From Azoarcus sp. DN11 (GTDB lineage Bacteria; Pseudomonadota; Gammaproteobacteria; Burkholderiales; Rhodocyclaceae): 64,000 nucleotides of DNA. Below the pieces are notes generated by a model. The model was not told the DNA's origin. It made no database searches and saw nothing but the letters and a program-made list of their open reading frames with translations. The stretch covers positions 124,001 to 188,000 of the forward strand of contig NZ_CP021731.1 in assembly GCF_003628555.1 (NCBI RefSeq). The letters are read 5' to 3'. The translations under genes were made by a program, and so were the position numbers. Positions 19,771 through 29,541 of the stretch are shown in pieces. Position 1 is the first letter of the stretch; every line of letters starts with the position of its first letter.

Positions 19771-19793
19771 AAAAAGCCGGGGCGTCCCCGGCT
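19771..19793 (-). terminator. Rho-independent terminator of the OmpA-like gene
   Basis: On the minus strand an 8-bp perfect stem (AGCCGGGG/CCCCGGCT, loop of three) is followed by TTTTTG. It begins 29 bases after the stop of the OmpA-like gene. Confidence 0.85.
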
Positions 19794-19821
19794 GATCCGT
19801 ATGCGGCGGCAGGACGTGCGC

Positions 19822-20307
19822 TTACTGCACGCGCACCTCGACGCGCCGCGCCTCGGCTGCGTCGCCGCCGCCCAGCGTCACCGCCGGACGGCGCAGCAGC
19901 ACGCGCTCGGCCGGCACGCCCGCCTCGAGCAGCGCCTCGCGCACCGACAGTGCGCGGTTCTTCGACACTTCCGCGTTCGCTGCGGCGGCGCCGCTCTCGT
20001 CGTGAAAGCCCGACAGCAGCACCTTCTTGCCCGGCGTTGCATCCAGTGCAACGACGATCGTCGCGATGTCGGCCGGCGCATCCTCCGGCAGCGTCGCCTC
20101 GCCGACGGGGAAATAGAACTTCACCAGCGCCTCGCCCACTTCCGCGACATCCGCGAACTCGCTTGCCCCCGCCGCGGCCGCTTCCGGCTCCGCGGCCGCA
20201 TGCAGCTTCCACATGCCGAGACCGATCACCAGCGCGATCACCAGTGCGATGACGCCGAAGAGCACCCCCATGACGACGTTGAGTTCGCCGTCTTCCTGAT
20301 CGAACAT
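19822..20307 (-). CDS. OmpA-family peptidoglycan-binding inner-membrane protein
   Basis: This 161-residue protein has a single N-terminal transmembrane helix (about residues 12-34, GVLFGVIALVIALVIGLGMW) and a C-terminal OmpA/MotB-like domain (about 55-161) with LLSGFHDESG and NRALSVREAL motifs that fit peptidoglycan binding. It has no beta-barrel or MotB plug region. It stands alone with its own terminator and is divergent from the HD-GYP gene. Confidence 0.85.
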   Translation of the reverse strand: MFDQEDGELNVVMGVLFGVIALVIALVIGLGMWKLHAAAEPEAAAAGASEFADVAEVGEALVKFYFPVGEATLPEDAPADIATIVVALDATPGKKVLLSGFHDESGAAAANAEVSKNRALSVREALLEAGVPAERVLLRRPAVTLGGGDAAEARRVEVRVQ

Positions 20308-20553
20308 GTCCTACGCTCCCATTATTGTGATCCCGCCTGTGCGGGGTCGCCCGGCAGTTTAGCCGAAGTGTATCGGAACATGTCGCAGGCAGACTGCGGC
20401 GCCGTGACGCGTGTCGCGGCGTGCGCAATGTTGAATTCCAGTTGCCTGCGCGGCGGCGTGGCGGTTGAATATGCGAAGTCCGAGGGGCTGTGCTCCGTCC
20501 GGAACGGCGTGGAAGCCGCCGCGTCCGGTCCATCGGTTGCGAGGGGAACACAC

Positions 20554-21651
20554 ATGGATGCACCGACGCTCATCGAAAAAGCCACGATCCTGGTGGTCGA
20601 CGACACGCCGGACAACCTGTCGCTGATGTCCGGCCTGCTCAAGGACCGTTACCGGGTCAAGGTCGCCAACAATGGCGAGAAGGCCTTGCGCATCGTGCGC
20701 GGCGATGCGCCGCCGGAGCTCATCCTGCTCGACATCATGATGCCCGGCCTGTCCGGCTACGATGTGTGCGAGGCGCTCAAGGCCGACGCGGCGACGCGCG
20801 ACATCCCCATCATCTTCCTCACCGCGATGACCGCGACCGAGGACGAGACGAAGGGGCTCGCGATGGGGGCGGCCGACTTCATTACCAAGCCGGTCAATCC
20901 GGCGGTCATGCTCGCGCGCGTCGCCACCCAGCTCAAGGTCAAGGCCGCCGCCGATTTCCTGCGCGACCAGAACGCCTACCTCGAAGCCGAAGTCGCGCGG
21001 CGCACGCGCGAGCTCGCAGCGATCCAGGACGTCGCGATCCTGGCGATGGCGTCGCTCGCCGAGACCCGTGACAGCGACACCGGCAATCACATCCGCCGCA
21101 CCCAGTTCTATGTCCGGGCGCTCGCCATCCACCTGCAGCCGCACCCGCGCTTTCGCCATTTCCTCACCGACGCCACGATCGACATGCTGTTCAAGTCGGC
21201 GCCGCTCCACGACATCGGCAAGGTCGGCATCCCCGACCGCATCCTGCTCAAGCCGGGGCGCTTCAGCGCCGACGAGTTCGAGACGATGAAAGCGCACACG
21301 ACGCTGGGCCGCGACGCGATCCTGCACGCCGAGAAGATGCTCGGCATGGATGTCGACTTCCTGCGCCTGGCGAAGGAAATCGCCTACTACCACCAGGAAA
21401 AGTGGGACGGCTCCGGCTATCCGGAGGGCATCGCGGGCGATGCGATCCCGATCTCCGCGCGCCTCATGGCGCTGGCCGATGTGTATGACGCGCTGATCAG
21501 CCGGCGCGTCTACAAGGACGGCATGTCGCACGCGGAGGCGGCCGTGATCATCCGCGAGGGCCGCGGCTCGCATTTCGACCCCGACGTCGTGGACGCCTTC
21601 GTCGCCCTGCAGGACGAATTCTGCGCCATTGCCGCGCGCTTTGCCGACTAG
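20554..21651 (+). CDS. Response regulator with HD-GYP cyclic-di-GMP phosphodiesterase domain
   Basis: This 365-residue protein joins a receiver domain (phospho-Asp D60 in LLDIMMPGLSGYDV) to an HD-GYP domain. The metal-binding HD pair is H219/D220 in PLHDIGKVGIPDR, and HQEKWDGSGYPEG supplies the GYP signature, so c-di-GMP hydrolysis is expected. The ATG at 20554 follows GAGGGGAA; the frame remains open far upstream without meaning. The hybrid kinase gene starts 51 bases after the stop, so the pair probably forms one signalling unit. Confidence 0.92.
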   Translation: MDAPTLIEKATILVVDDTPDNLSLMSGLLKDRYRVKVANNGEKALRIVRGDAPPELILLDIMMPGLSGYDVCEALKADAATRDIPIIFLTAMTATEDETKGLAMGAADFITKPVNPAVMLARVATQLKVKAAADFLRDQNAYLEAEVARRTRELAAIQDVAILAMASLAETRDSDTGNHIRRTQFYVRALAIHLQPHPRFRHFLTDATIDMLFKSAPLHDIGKVGIPDRILLKPGRFSADEFETMKAHTTLGRDAILHAEKMLGMDVDFLRLAKEIAYYHQEKWDGSGYPEGIAGDAIPISARLMALADVYDALISRRVYKDGMSHAEAAVIIREGRGSHFDPDVVDAFVALQDEFCAIAARFAD

Positions 21652-21702
21652 GCCGCTTTTTCAACCAGGCGCTTGCCGCCGCGACCGACAGGAGCCACAA
21701 GG

Positions 21703-24700
21703 ATGCAATTTTCGATCACGGCGCTGGAGCGCCGCTCGCTCACCGCAAAGCTCGTGCTCGGCTTTGCCGGGCTGATGCTGGTGGTCGGCGGCATCAGCCT
21801 GCAGTCGATCTACAACCAGAACGTCGTCAACGCCGAACTGCGCGACCTGTACGAAAAGGAGCTGCTCGGCGTCTCGCACGTGAAGGAGGCGCGCATCCAG
21901 TTCGCGCAGATGGGCCACGCGCTGCGCCAGGCCATCCTGCCGCAGACGCCCGACGAGCGCGAACGCGCCTACCGGCAACTCGCCGAATCCGAAAGCCGCC
22001 TGCGCCAGGAACTGGACGACGCGTCGAAGCTGCTGCACCGCGAGGACACGCGCGCCGAGCTCGCGCGCTTCGACGAGCGCTTCGCGCGCTACAAGGCCGG
22101 CATTGCGCGCGTCATCGAGCTGCAGCAGAAGGGCGAACTCATGGACGCGCTGGGGGCGGTCGTCGCGCCCGATTTCCAGCTCGCCGGCCAGACGGCCGGC
22201 GACACGCTGGTCGGTATTGCCCGCATCATGGAGGAGGAGGCGCACGAGGCCGCGCGCCAGGCCAGCCGGCGCCTGGCCGAGATCAAGCGCACCACCTACG
22301 CCCTGATCGGCGGCGGCAGCGTCCTCGCGCTGCTGCTGGGCGCCCTCGTCGGCGTGTCGATCCGCCGCCCGACGCAGCGCCTGCGCGCCGTCGTCGAGCA
22401 GATCTCCGCCGGGCGCTTCGAGCAGCCCGTTCCGCACACCGAATATCCGAACGAGCTCGGCGAGCTCGCGCGCGCGATCGAGGTGCTGCGCGTCGAAGCG
22501 CGCAAGGTCGAGACGCAGCGCTGGCTCAAGACGCACCTCGCGGCCATCTCGGGCGACCTGCAGACGTCCACGAGCCCCGCCGAGCTCGCCCGGAAACTCC
22601 TTTCCAACCTCGCGCCGGTCCTCAAGCTCGGCCATGCCGCCTTCTACCGCCACGACGAAGCCGCGCAGCGGCTCGTCCTGCTCGCGGGCTATGCGCTGCG
22701 TGAGCCGGCGGAGCCGGTGCCGCAGTTCGCCCTCGGCCAGGGGCTGGTCGGCCAGTGCGCGCTCGAGCGCAAGCCGATCATCTTCACCAACCCGCCCGCG
22801 GACTACATCCACATCGGCTCCGGGCTGGGCGACGCCGCGCCCCGCGTGATCGCCGTGTTGCCCGTGATGCGCACCGACCGCCTGCTCGCGGTCGTCGAGC
22901 TGGCCACTTTCGACGCCTTCGGCGCCACCCACGAAAGCCTGCTCGAAGGCGTGATGCCGATTCTCGCGATGAGCCTGGAGATCCTCGAACGCAATGCGCG
23001 CACGCAGACCCTGCTCGAGGAAACCCAGCGCCAGGCCGAGAACATGGAGCAGCAGGCGCGGCAGCTCGAGGAGCAGACCGTCGAACTCGAGGCGCAGCAG
23101 GAGTCCCTGCGCGAAACCTCCGCCCACCTCGCGATCCTCGAAGAGCGCAGCCGCCTCATTCTCGGCTCGGTCAAGGACGGCATCGTCGGCCTCGACCAGG
23201 AAGGCGTGATCATCTTCGCCAACCCCGCCGCGCCGGCGATGCTCGGCTTTACCGAGGAGGAACTCGTCGGTCAGCAGATGCATGTACTGATCCACCACAG
23301 CTACCCGGACGGCCGCCCGTTCCCGCGCGAGGAATGCCCGATGTTCCGCACCGGCGTGGACGGACAGGCGCGCACCGTCGACAGCGAGGTCCTGTGGTGC
23401 AAGGACGGCACCGCAATCCCGGTCGAATACGCGACGACGCCCGTCCGCAAGGGCGACTCGCTCGTCGGCACCGTGGTCGTGTTCCGCGACATCACCGAAC
23501 GCAAGGCCGCCGACAAGGCCATCGCCGACCAGCGCGCCTCGCTGCAGTACATCCTCGACCACAGCCCCATCGGCACCGCCTTCACCACCGACGGCGTCTT
23601 CCGCTACACCAGCCCCGAATTCACGCGCATGTTCGACTGCCGCGCCGGCGATTCGGCGGTGAAGATCTACGCCACGCCCGAGGACCGCGCGCGCATGGTG
23701 GCGGACCTGCGCCGCGAAGGCTACCTGCGCGACCGCGAGATGCGCCTGGTGGCGGCCGGCGGCGAGCTGCGCGACTTCCTCGTCACCTTCATGCCCTTCG
23801 CGCACGAGGGCGAACAGGGTGTGATGGGCTGGCTGCTCGACATCACCGACCGCAAGCGCGCCGAAGCCGAGATCCTGCGCGCCAAGGAGATCGCCGAGGA
23901 CGCCACGCGCGCCAAGAGCGACTTCCTCGCCAACATGAGCCACGAGATCCGCACGCCGATGAACGCCATCATCGGCATGTCACACCTCGCGCTGCAGGGC
24001 ACGCTCGACCGCAAGCAGCGCAACTACATCGAGAAGGTGCACCGCGCCGGCGAAAACCTCCTCGGCATCATCAACGACATCCTCGACTTCTCGAAGATCG
24101 AAGCCGGCAAGATGTCGATGGAAACGGTCGAATTCCGTCTCGAAGACGTCATGGACCACCTCGCCAACCTCGTCGGCCTCAAGACCGAGGACAAGGGGCT
24201 GGAACTGCTCTTCAACGCCGCCCCGGACGTCCCCACGGCCCTCGTCGGCGATCCGCTGCGCCTCGGTCAGGTGCTAGTGAACCTCGGCAATAATGCAGTC
24301 AAGTTCACCGAAACGGGCGAGATCGTCGTGGGTATCGACACCGTCACGCAGAGCGCGGACGAGGCCGAGCTGCATTTCTGGGTGCGCGACACCGGCATCG
24401 GCATGAGTCCCGAGCAGTGCGACACGCTGTTCCGCAGCTTCACCCAGGCCGACGCCTCGACGACGCGCAAGTACGGCGGGTCCGGCCTCGGGCTCGCCAT
24501 CTCGAAGAAGCTCGTCGAGATGATGAAGGGGCGCATCTGGGTCGAGAGCACCGTCGGCCACGGCTCCACCTTCCACTTCACCGCGCGCTTCGTCCTGCAG
24601 GCCGAACCGGTGGCCCGACGCATGTTCCGCGCCGACGAACTGCAGGACGTGAGCGTCCTCGTCGTCGATGACAACGCCTCGGCGCGCGAAATCCTCTCCG

Positions 24701-26124
24701 CCATGCTGCGGCACTTCGGGCTCGCGGTCGATGTCGCGTGGGACGGCAGCCAGGCGCTCGACATGATCGCCGCGGCCGACGCGCGCCACGCGCCCTATGA
24801 CCTCGTGTTGATGGACTGGAAGATGCCCGTCGTCGACGGTGTCGAAGCCGTGCGGCGCCTGCAGGCGCATCCCCCGGCGAAGCTGCCCGCGGTGATCATG
24901 GTCACCGCCTACGGCCGCGAAGAAGCGCTCGGATCGGCCGAACAGCGCGGTGTCGCGGTCAAGTCCGCGCTGACCAAGCCGGTCACCGCCTCGCGCATGC
25001 TCGAAGCGATCGGCGAAGCCCTCGACAAGCACGGACTGGTCGAGACCCGCGTCTCCGAGAGCATCAACGGCTCCAGCGCCGCGATGGCGGCCCTTGCCGG
25101 CGCCCGCGTGCTGCTCGTCGAGGACAACGAAATGAACCAGGAACTCGCCGCCGACCTGCTGCAACAGGCCCGCATCGACGTCGCGATCGCCGGCAACGGC
25201 CGCGAAGCGCTCGACCTCCTCGCCCGCGACGCCCGCTTCGACGGCGTGCTCATGGACTGCCAGATGCCGGTCATGGACGGCTACACCGCCGCGCGCGAAA
25301 TCCGCCGCAACCCCGCGTGGGCGCACCTGCCCATCCTCGCGATGACCGCCAACACCATGGCCGGTGACCGCGACAAGGCCATCGCCGCCGGCATGAACGA
25401 CCACATCGCCAAACCGCTCGACGTTGCCGAAATGTTCGTCACCCTGGCGAAGTGGGTGCGGCCCGCGGGCGCCGCCCGCGCGCCGGCGCCCGCGTCCGAC
25501 AAAGGCGCCGCCGCGGTCGTCCTGCCCCCGCTGCCCGGCATCGACACCGCCGCCGGCCTCGCCACCACGATGGACAACCACAAGCTCTACCGGCGCATGC
25601 TCGCCCGCTTCCGCGACACCCAGGGCCGCTTCGCCGAACAGTTCGCCGCCGCCCAGGCCGGGGCCGATCCCGACGCCCCCCTGCGCGCCGCCCACACCCT
25701 CAAGGGCAACGCCGGCAACATCGGCGCCCACGGCGTCCAGACCGCCGCCGACGCCCTCGAACACGCCTGCCGAGACAAACTCCCCGCCGCGCAGCTCGCC
25801 CCGCTCCTCGAATGGACGCTCGCCGAACTCGCCCCCGTCATCGACGGCCTGCAACGGCTCGGCCCGGCCGAAACCGCCTTACCGGCCCCCGAGGAGATCG
25901 CCGCAACCATCGGCGCCGCGAACCTGCAGCAGGACTTCGCGCACCTGAAAGCCCTGCTCGAAGACAGCGACCCCGACGCCGCCGAAGCCGTCGCCACCCT
26001 CACCGAACGCGCCACCGGCACCCCGCTCGCACCCGCCCTGAAACAGATCGCCGCCAGCGTCGCCGCCTACGACTTCGACAAGGCCCTGGAAAGCCTCGCC
26101 GCCCTGACGCCGGCAGGTGGGTGA
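21703..26124 (+). CDS. Large hybrid sensor histidine kinase (HAMP-GAF-PAS-PAS-HisKA-HATPase-REC-REC-HPt)
   Basis: This 1473-residue membrane sensor relay has transmembrane helices near residues 15-38 and 197-219 bracketing a ~160-residue helical periplasmic domain. HAMP, GAF (~280-450), a short coiled coil and two PAS domains follow. The kinase core has His747 in [11 protein letters not shown] and the ATPase motif [10 protein letters not shown]. Two receivers carry D1038 ([10 protein letters not shown]) and D1185 ([10 protein letters not shown]), and a C-terminal HPt has H1331 in [11 protein letters not shown]. It belongs to the BarA/TorS-like phosphorelay architecture. Its natural target is likely the HD-GYP regulator just upstream. 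Signal unknown. Confidence 0.93.
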   Translation: MQFSITALERRSLTAKLVLGFAGLMLVVGGISLQSIYNQNVVNAELRDLYEKELLGVSHVKEARIQFAQMGHALRQAILPQTPDERERAYRQLAESESRLRQELDDASKLLHREDTRAELARFDERFARYKAGIARVIELQQKGELMDALGAVVAPDFQLAGQTAGDTLVGIARIMEEEAHEAARQASRRLAEIKRTTYALIGGGSVLALLLGALVGVSIRRPTQRLRAVVEQISAGRFEQPVPHTEYPNELGELARAIEVLRVEARKVETQRWLKTHLAAISGDLQTSTSPAELARKLLSNLAPVLKLGHAAFYRHDEAAQRLVLLAGYALREPAEPVPQFALGQGLVGQCALERKPIIFTNPPADYIHIGSGLGDAAPRVIAVLPVMRTDRLLAVVELATFDAFGATHESLLEGVMPILAMSLEILERNARTQTLLEETQRQAENMEQQARQLEEQTVELEAQQESLRETSAHLAILEERSRLILGSVKDGIVGLDQEGVIIFANPAAPAMLGFTEEELVGQQMHVLIHHSYPDGRPFPREECPMFRTGVDGQARTVDSEVLWCKDGTAIPVEYATTPVRKGDSLVGTVVVFRDITERKAADKAIADQRASLQYILDHSPIGTAFTTDGVFRYTSPEFTRMFDCRAGDSAVKIYATPEDRARMVADLRREGYLRDREMRLVAAGGELRDFLVTFMPFAHEGEQGVMGWLLDITDRKRAEAEILRAKEIAEDATRAKSDFLANMSHEIRTPMNAIIGMSHLALQGTLDRKQRNYIEKVHRAGENLLGIINDILDFSKIEAGKMSMETVEFRLEDVMDHLANLVGLKTEDKGLELLFNAAPDVPTALVGDPLRLGQVLVNLGNNAVKFTETGEIVVGIDTVTQSADEAELHFWVRDTGIGMSPEQCDTLFRSFTQADASTTRKYGGSGLGLAISKKLVEMMKGRIWVESTVGHGSTFHFTARFVLQAEPVARRMFRADELQDVSVLVVDDNASAREILSAMLRHFGLAVDVAWDGSQALDMIAAADARHAPYDLVLMDWKMPVVDGVEAVRRLQAHPPAKLPAVIMVTAYGREEALGSAEQRGVAVKSALTKPVTASRMLEAIGEALDKHGLVETRVSESINGSSAAMAALAGARVLLVEDNEMNQELAADLLQQARIDVAIAGNGREALDLLARDARFDGVLMDCQMPVMDGYTAAREIRRNPAWAHLPILAMTANTMAGDRDKAIAAGMNDHIAKPLDVAEMFVTLAKWVRPAGAARAPAPASDKGAAAVVLPPLPGIDTAAGLATTMDNHKLYRRMLARFRDTQGRFAEQFAAAQAGADPDAPLRAAHTLKGNAGNIGAHGVQTAADALEHACRDKLPAAQLAPLLEWTLAELAPVIDGLQRLGPAETALPAPEEIAATIGAANLQQDFAHLKALLEDSDPDAAEAVATLTERATGTPLAPALKQIAASVAAYDFDKALESLAALTPAGG

Positions 26125-26148
26125 GACGGTTCACTGGCGCCACGGCGC

Positions 26149-26171
26149 CTGCCCTCCGAAGGCAGGGGTCG
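26149..26171 (+). repeat. Exact 23-base copy of the tRNA-Arg anticodon arm and variable region
   Basis: This stretch is identical to bases 26256-26278 inside the tRNA gene and lies 107 bases before them. It folds into the same CTGCC/GGCAG stem-loop and falls 25 bases after the hybrid kinase stop, so it could double as a weak attenuator. It is probably a tRNA fragment left by a past rearrangement. Confidence 0.8.
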
Positions 26172-26190
26172 TCATGCGCCGCAGTTAAGG

Positions 26191-26196
26191 TATAAT
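26191..26196 (+). promoter_or_regulatory. -10 box of tRNA-Arg
   Basis: A perfect TATAAT lies 33 bases upstream of the mature tRNA 5' end. It is followed by a GC-rich discriminator (CCCGCG), as expected for a stringently controlled stable-RNA promoter. The -35 region is weak. Confidence 0.6.
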
Positions 26197-26228
26197 CCCG
26201 CGTTCTGTCGCCACGCCAGTGGCGCTTG

Positions 26229-26305
26229 GCGCCCGTAGCTCAGCTGGATAGAGTACTGCCCTCCGAAGGCAGGGGTCGGACGTTCGAATCGTCTCGGGCG
26301 CGCCA
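26229..26305 (+). tRNA. tRNA-Arg (anticodon CCG)
   Basis: The acceptor stem pairs 26229-26235 (GCGCCCG) with 26295-26301 (CGGGCGC), and discriminator G plus encoded CCA end at 26305. The D arm GCTCAGCTGGATAGAGT, the anticodon stem CTGCC/GGCAG with loop CTCCGAA (anticodon 26263-26265, reading CGG codons) and the T loop GTTCGAATC are all present. It is followed by a strong terminator and then by accessory DNA, and its 3' end recurs at 30.8, 32.5 and 44.9 kb. Confidence 0.97.
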
Positions 26306-26307
26306 GA
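26289..26307 (+). repeat. Attachment-site-like repeat, copy 1 (3' end of tRNA-Arg)
   Basis: TCGTCTCGGGCGCGCCAGA covers the T-arm/acceptor end of the tRNA. The same 19 bases occur at 30789-30807, the first 17 at 32502-32518 and a two-mismatch copy at 44870-44886. tRNA 3' ends are the classic target of tyrosine integrases, so these look like att sites. Confidence 0.75.
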
Positions 26308-26314
26308 TACCGGA

Positions 26315-26350
26315 AAGCGCTGATTTCATGAAGAAATCAGCGCTTTTTTC
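26315..26350 (+). terminator. Rho-independent terminator after tRNA-Arg
   Basis: A 12-bp perfect stem (AGCGCTGATTTC/GAAATCAGCGCT, five-base loop) is followed by TTTTT. The same hairpin architecture with altered base pairs follows att-like copies 2 and 3. Confidence 0.9.
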
Positions 26351-26365
26351 ATATCTCGCCAGCCC

Positions 26366-26567
26366 GGCTGGATGTCCTCAACCGCCCGCTGGGCGCGCCC
26401 GGACGCCCGTGACCTATCAGCGCCGGTTTCTGATGAGTATGTTCCCAATGAGTCAGCTTTGCTGCCCCCTGAACTGGCGGACGCCCTCGCACAGGAAGGC
26501 CGGATGCAGGGGCGGCAACCCGCGAGGACGTATGTCCGGAAGGTCCTTGAACAGCTCCTGATCGATC
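26366..26567 (+). pseudogene. Internal fragment of a Fic-family gene
   Basis: About 200 bases are clearly homologous to bases 31350-31545 of the intact fic gene (for example CCTATCAGCGCCGGTTTCTG and CAGGAAGGCCGGATGCAGGG), corresponding to the linker and start of the Fic domain. Both ends are missing and the frame is broken: the intact copy reads on with GGACGAGTACG where this copy has GATGAGTATG, changing frame. It is the residue of a second Fic module formerly next to the tRNA. Confidence 0.85.
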
Positions 26568-26568
26568 G

Positions 26569-26632
26569 AGTACGGATAGCCCTGCGCCAGCCCGTAGCTT
26601 TTGGCCTCGTCCACATACTTCACAGTGGGCAC
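26569..26632 (-). pseudogene. Truncated 5' end of an unknown gene downstream of the hydrolase
   Basis: On the minus strand GAGGAGAAAG precedes a GTG at 26632 that opens a 21-codon frame (VPTVKYVDEAKSYGLAQGYP) ending where the Fic fragment begins. Codon use is normal and the gene continues the hydrolase operon direction, so it looks like the next gene cut off at the module junction. The product is not recognised. Confidence 0.4.
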
Positions 26633-26686
26633 TACATCTTTCTCCTCGCCTCGAAAGTTTCTTGTCGGACGCCTGGGTCATGTTTC

Positions 26687-26709
26687 GACGCCGGCAAGCT
26701 GCCGGCGTC
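26687..26709. repeat. Perfect 10-bp intergenic hairpin
   Basis: GACGCCGGCA and TGCCGGCGTC flank a three-base loop in the gap after the hydrolase stop. No T-run follows on either strand, so it may be an mRNA-stabilising or processing structure rather than an intrinsic terminator. Confidence 0.55.
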
Positions 26710-26734
26710 CTGCCGCTCGATTGCGGCTGTCGCG

Positions 26735-27979
26735 CTATGGGACGATCCCATGGAGCGCCCGTAACGCGTCGATCATCAGTCGCTCGTCACCCTTCCAGAT
26801 GCCTTCATTGCCGAGGTTGACGTCGGCCAGCGCTCTGCGCCCCTTCACCCGCCGGACGAAGTTGACAATGGTATCCGCGACGAACTTGGGCTGGTCGGTG
26901 CCGGCAAAATGGCCGGCACGGGGCACATAGGTAATCTGCACGTCGTCGGAGCCCAGCACGTTGGCGAAGCGCTGAGTCTGCGCGGCCGGCATCATGTTGT
27001 CGTATTCTCCCCACATGATCAGCGCAGGCACCGTGATGTTGTCGTACCGCACTCCCTCGGGATTTTCCCCTGCGTCGTAGGGCAGAAGCAGCGCGGGGCT
27101 GAGGATGGAGGCGCGATCCGCGAGCACGCGGATGTTGTGCAGCTTGAGGCGTAGGGTGACGGACTTTGCCACGTCACCCACCCCATCGCCCCGGTCGTTG
27201 CGCTCGTAATCGACGTCCACATAGGGGAAGGTGATGCGGCGCAGGTTGTACTGGTTATACACGGCCGGGTTGTAGACCATAGTTTTGTAGATTTGCACCA
27301 GCGTTTGGTCGAACGCACCGAAGGCGGCGGCGAACATGGCATTGCCTTCCGGGGTGTCGGGGATCAGGGATGCCCGTCCGATCGCCTGGATTTCGTTGAC
27401 CGGGTAGCCGTCGAAGGCGATGGGGTCGAGCTGCACCAAGGCGTCCAGGCGATGGTTGTACTTGGCCGCGTAATGGGAGGCGATGCCGCTCCCCCAGTCG
27501 TCCGCGACGAAGATGAACTTGCGCCCCGGGTACTCGTGCTGCATCAGCTTTTCAACGTAGTCCGTGTCGTTCCTCCAGTACCACAGGTCGTTCCGGTCGG
27601 GATCGGTCTTCCTGCCGTACAGCCGCGGCATAGTGCTTTCTCCCATGCCAAGCATGTCGATGGAGATGGTCTCGCAGAAGCGCGAGACGTGGCGCTGGAT
27701 GTCCTCCCATTGGGCCCGATTAGTTGGCACGCCGTGCAGGAAAAGCACGAGCGGGCCCTTGTCGCCCATCTTTGTGTAAGCGATCTCGAATTCGTCCGTC
27801 CAGATGGTGTCGGTGCTGTGAGGACCGCCCACTTGCACCAGCCCTTCCGCCGGGGCCTTGTACGGGTACCTGCCGTAAATCGCCCGGCCGAGCGGTCGAT
27901 ATATCGACAGATCGACGTCGCACCCTGCTTCCCGCACGGGAGCGTGGCTTAATGCTGCGTAAAAACCCTTGCTTTCCAT
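26735..27979 (-). CDS. Alpha/beta hydrolase with haloalkane-dehalogenase/epoxide-hydrolase type active site
   Basis: This 414-residue alpha/beta-fold hydrolase has the oxyanion motif HGVPT (82-86), and in place of a G-x-S-x-G serine elbow it has D-D-W-G-S (160-164), giving Asp161 as likely nucleophile followed by Trp, as in haloalkane dehalogenases (DWGS of LinB). A late acid (D327 in MWGEYDNMMP) and His357 (RAGHF) complete an Asp-Asp-His triad. It is ~100 residues longer than usual, mostly an N-terminal extension of ~60. The ATG follows AAGGAGAC. Epoxide hydrolase activity is the alternative. The FadL-type porin 49 bases upstream suggests a hydrophobic substrate. Confidence 0.8.
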   Translation of the reverse strand: MESKGFYAALSHAPVREAGCDVDLSIYRPLGRAIYGRYPYKAPAEGLVQVGGPHSTDTIWTDEFEIAYTKMGDKGPLVLFLHGVPTNRAQWEDIQRHVSRFCETISIDMLGMGESTMPRLYGRKTDPDRNDLWYWRNDTDYVEKLMQHEYPGRKFIFVADDWGSGIASHYAAKYNHRLDALVQLDPIAFDGYPVNEIQAIGRASLIPDTPEGNAMFAAAFGAFDQTLVQIYKTMVYNPAVYNQYNLRRITFPYVDVDYERNDRGDGVGDVAKSVTLRLKLHNIRVLADRASILSPALLLPYDAGENPEGVRYDNITVPALIMWGEYDNMMPAAQTQRFANVLGSDDVQITYVPRAGHFAGTDQPKFVADTIVNFVRRVKGRRALADVNLGNEGIWKGDERLMIDALRALHGIVP

Positions 27980-28028
27980 GATGTCTCCTTCCCTCATTGG
28001 TGGGCTGTTGCCGCTTTGCGGCGAGGTC

Positions 28029-29234
28029 TTAGAAATTCCAGGTGAAGCCGATGCCGGCTTGTAGTTCCTTGACATCCACCCGGGTCGTGCCGATGGTTCG
28101 CTTGCCGTCGAAGGCATACCCGATCTGCGCATCGAGCTGGACAGTTCTGGACAGCGCATAGCCGACACCGGCGCTCACCTGCTGGCGCCAGTAGGGCTGG
28201 GTAAGCGTGGCCTGGACGAACTGGACCAGCGGCGGTGAGATCGGTACCGTGGCCCCACCCACGGCGAGTGAGCTCAGATTGCCGATGGAGCTGCCGACGT
28301 CCTTCTTCTGCAAGTCGGTCGAATAGCTGAAGCCCAGCCGAGTCTTCCAGGCCCCCGATGTGTGTTGCGTGCCGAGGGCCACGATGGTCTGGTTGCGCCA
28401 CAGGTCCTTGTAGGTTTCGGCCGACGCCCAGTTTTTCCAGATCAGATCTGCCTCGATCACCCAATCGGGATGCAGCGCCGGCGTGGTGGCGATGCCGATC
28501 ACCACGTCCTGAGGCTGCTCCACGCGCAGGTCGGTGAACACGCCTGGCGCCGTTTCCGTGACGCGGTCGAAATTGAGGACCAGGGGACTCGTGTAGCTCG
28601 CGCCCAAAATGACGGGGCCGAGATTGTAGGTAGCGCCGACCGAGCCGCGGACCCCGAAACTGTGGGTGAGTGCGGTGTTGCGCAGCAGCCCGACCTCAAG
28701 CAGGCCGAAGGCCACCGTGACCGAGGTGCCGACGCTTAGATTCGGCGTCACCTGGTAGGCCGCGGCGGCATTGGCGCCGAACACCACCAGTTCAACTTGG
28801 GGTGCCAGCGCGGTTGCGGCGCGGAAATCCGAGCCGAGGCCGGACACCACCTGCAAGCCGCCACCCAGCACCAGCTGATCGGACAGGCGATGGTGAACGG
28901 CGATGGTCGGCAGCAGGTAGTTCCTGGCGTCGGAGTTCGCATCGAAGGGCGTTCCAGTGATCGTTCCGTCGTGGCCCGCGTGGGCCGAGACGTCGAGCAA
29001 CGCGGCACCGAAGGTGAAGCGGGTGCTGTTCTCGCCCTGGGTCAGAGTGGCAGGATTGCCGAAGACGGACGCAACCGGATCCTGCGGTCGGACATAGCCA
29101 GCCCCTGCCATGCCCCCCGTCGCCGGAGTCAGCGTCAGGTTCAGGTCCGAACCGAAATTGCCGGCGAATGCCGCCTCCCCGGAAACCAGCACTAAGGCGA
29201 GTGGCGTGGCCAACACAAGGCGAAGCTGGTTCAT
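28029..29234 (-). CDS. FadL/OMPP1-family outer membrane channel for hydrophobic compounds
   Basis: This 401-residue protein has a Sec signal peptide (about 24 residues, ending AAFA) and a beta-barrel composition with alternating hydrophobic strands and a C-terminal aromatic (TWNF). Blocks near the start (GGMAGAGYVRPQDPVASVFGNPATL) resemble the N-terminal hatch of FadL-type transporters such as those for toluene or phenols. A strong ribosome site (AGGAGGAAGGA) precedes the ATG. It is in the same orientation as the hydrolase and probably imports its substrate. Confidence 0.85.
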   Translation of the reverse strand: MNQLRLVLATPLALVLVSGEAAFAGNFGSDLNLTLTPATGGMAGAGYVRPQDPVASVFGNPATLTQGENSTRFTFGAALLDVSAHAGHDGTITGTPFDANSDARNYLLPTIAVHHRLSDQLVLGGGLQVVSGLGSDFRAATALAPQVELVVFGANAAAAYQVTPNLSVGTSVTVAFGLLEVGLLRNTALTHSFGVRGSVGATYNLGPVILGASYTSPLVLNFDRVTETAPGVFTDLRVEQPQDVVIGIATTPALHPDWVIEADLIWKNWASAETYKDLWRNQTIVALGTQHTSGAWKTRLGFSYSTDLQKKDVGSSIGNLSSLAVGGATVPISPPLVQFVQATLTQPYWRQQVSAGVGYALSRTVQLDAQIGYAFDGKRTIGTTRVDVKELQAGIGFTWNF

Positions 29235-29280
29235 TCTTCCTTCCTCCTACTCGACCCGCCCGTGATTGGGCGATCCTCGC

Positions 29281-29502
29281 TTAGAGTTCGGCGCCGCTCG
29301 CGATCTGTCCGTGCGTCGAAACGAGATACGGCACTAGATATGTCAGTGCCATCTGCAGCATCACCTCGGGAGTGACCCCGGGCGCCAGCAGGACGCCGTA
29401 GTGGTTGATCAAATTAAGTGCCGTGCCGACGACCGCCGCCACCCTTGCGGCCCGCCTGATCACCTGCGGGTGGCGCCAGGCACCTCGGATACCCGCTCTC
29501 AT
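29281..29502 (-). CDS. Small NrtS-like membrane protein
   Basis: A 73-residue protein from the ATG at 29502 has two hydrophobic segments (VAAVVGTALNLINHYGVLL and MLQMALTYLVPYLVS). The pattern R..RVA.VVGT.LNLIN and LTYLVP.LVST matches the small NrtS family, named after nitrate/nitrite transport, although that function is poorly established. GGAGG lies too far upstream and an in-frame TTG at 29565 is also possible, so the start is uncertain. It is the first gene of the hydrolase operon. Confidence 0.55.
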   Translation of the reverse strand: MRAGIRGAWRHPQVIRRAARVAAVVGTALNLINHYGVLLAPGVTPEVMLQMALTYLVPYLVSTHGQIASGAEL

Positions 29503-29541
29503 CGACGAACTACCCGCATGTAACCCTCCATCGACCTCGTC

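Noticed and set aside
21661..23943. Long minus-strand open frame opposite the hybrid kinase gene
   Set aside because: Mirror-frame artefact of GC-rich coding DNA; no ribosome site and no recognisable motif.
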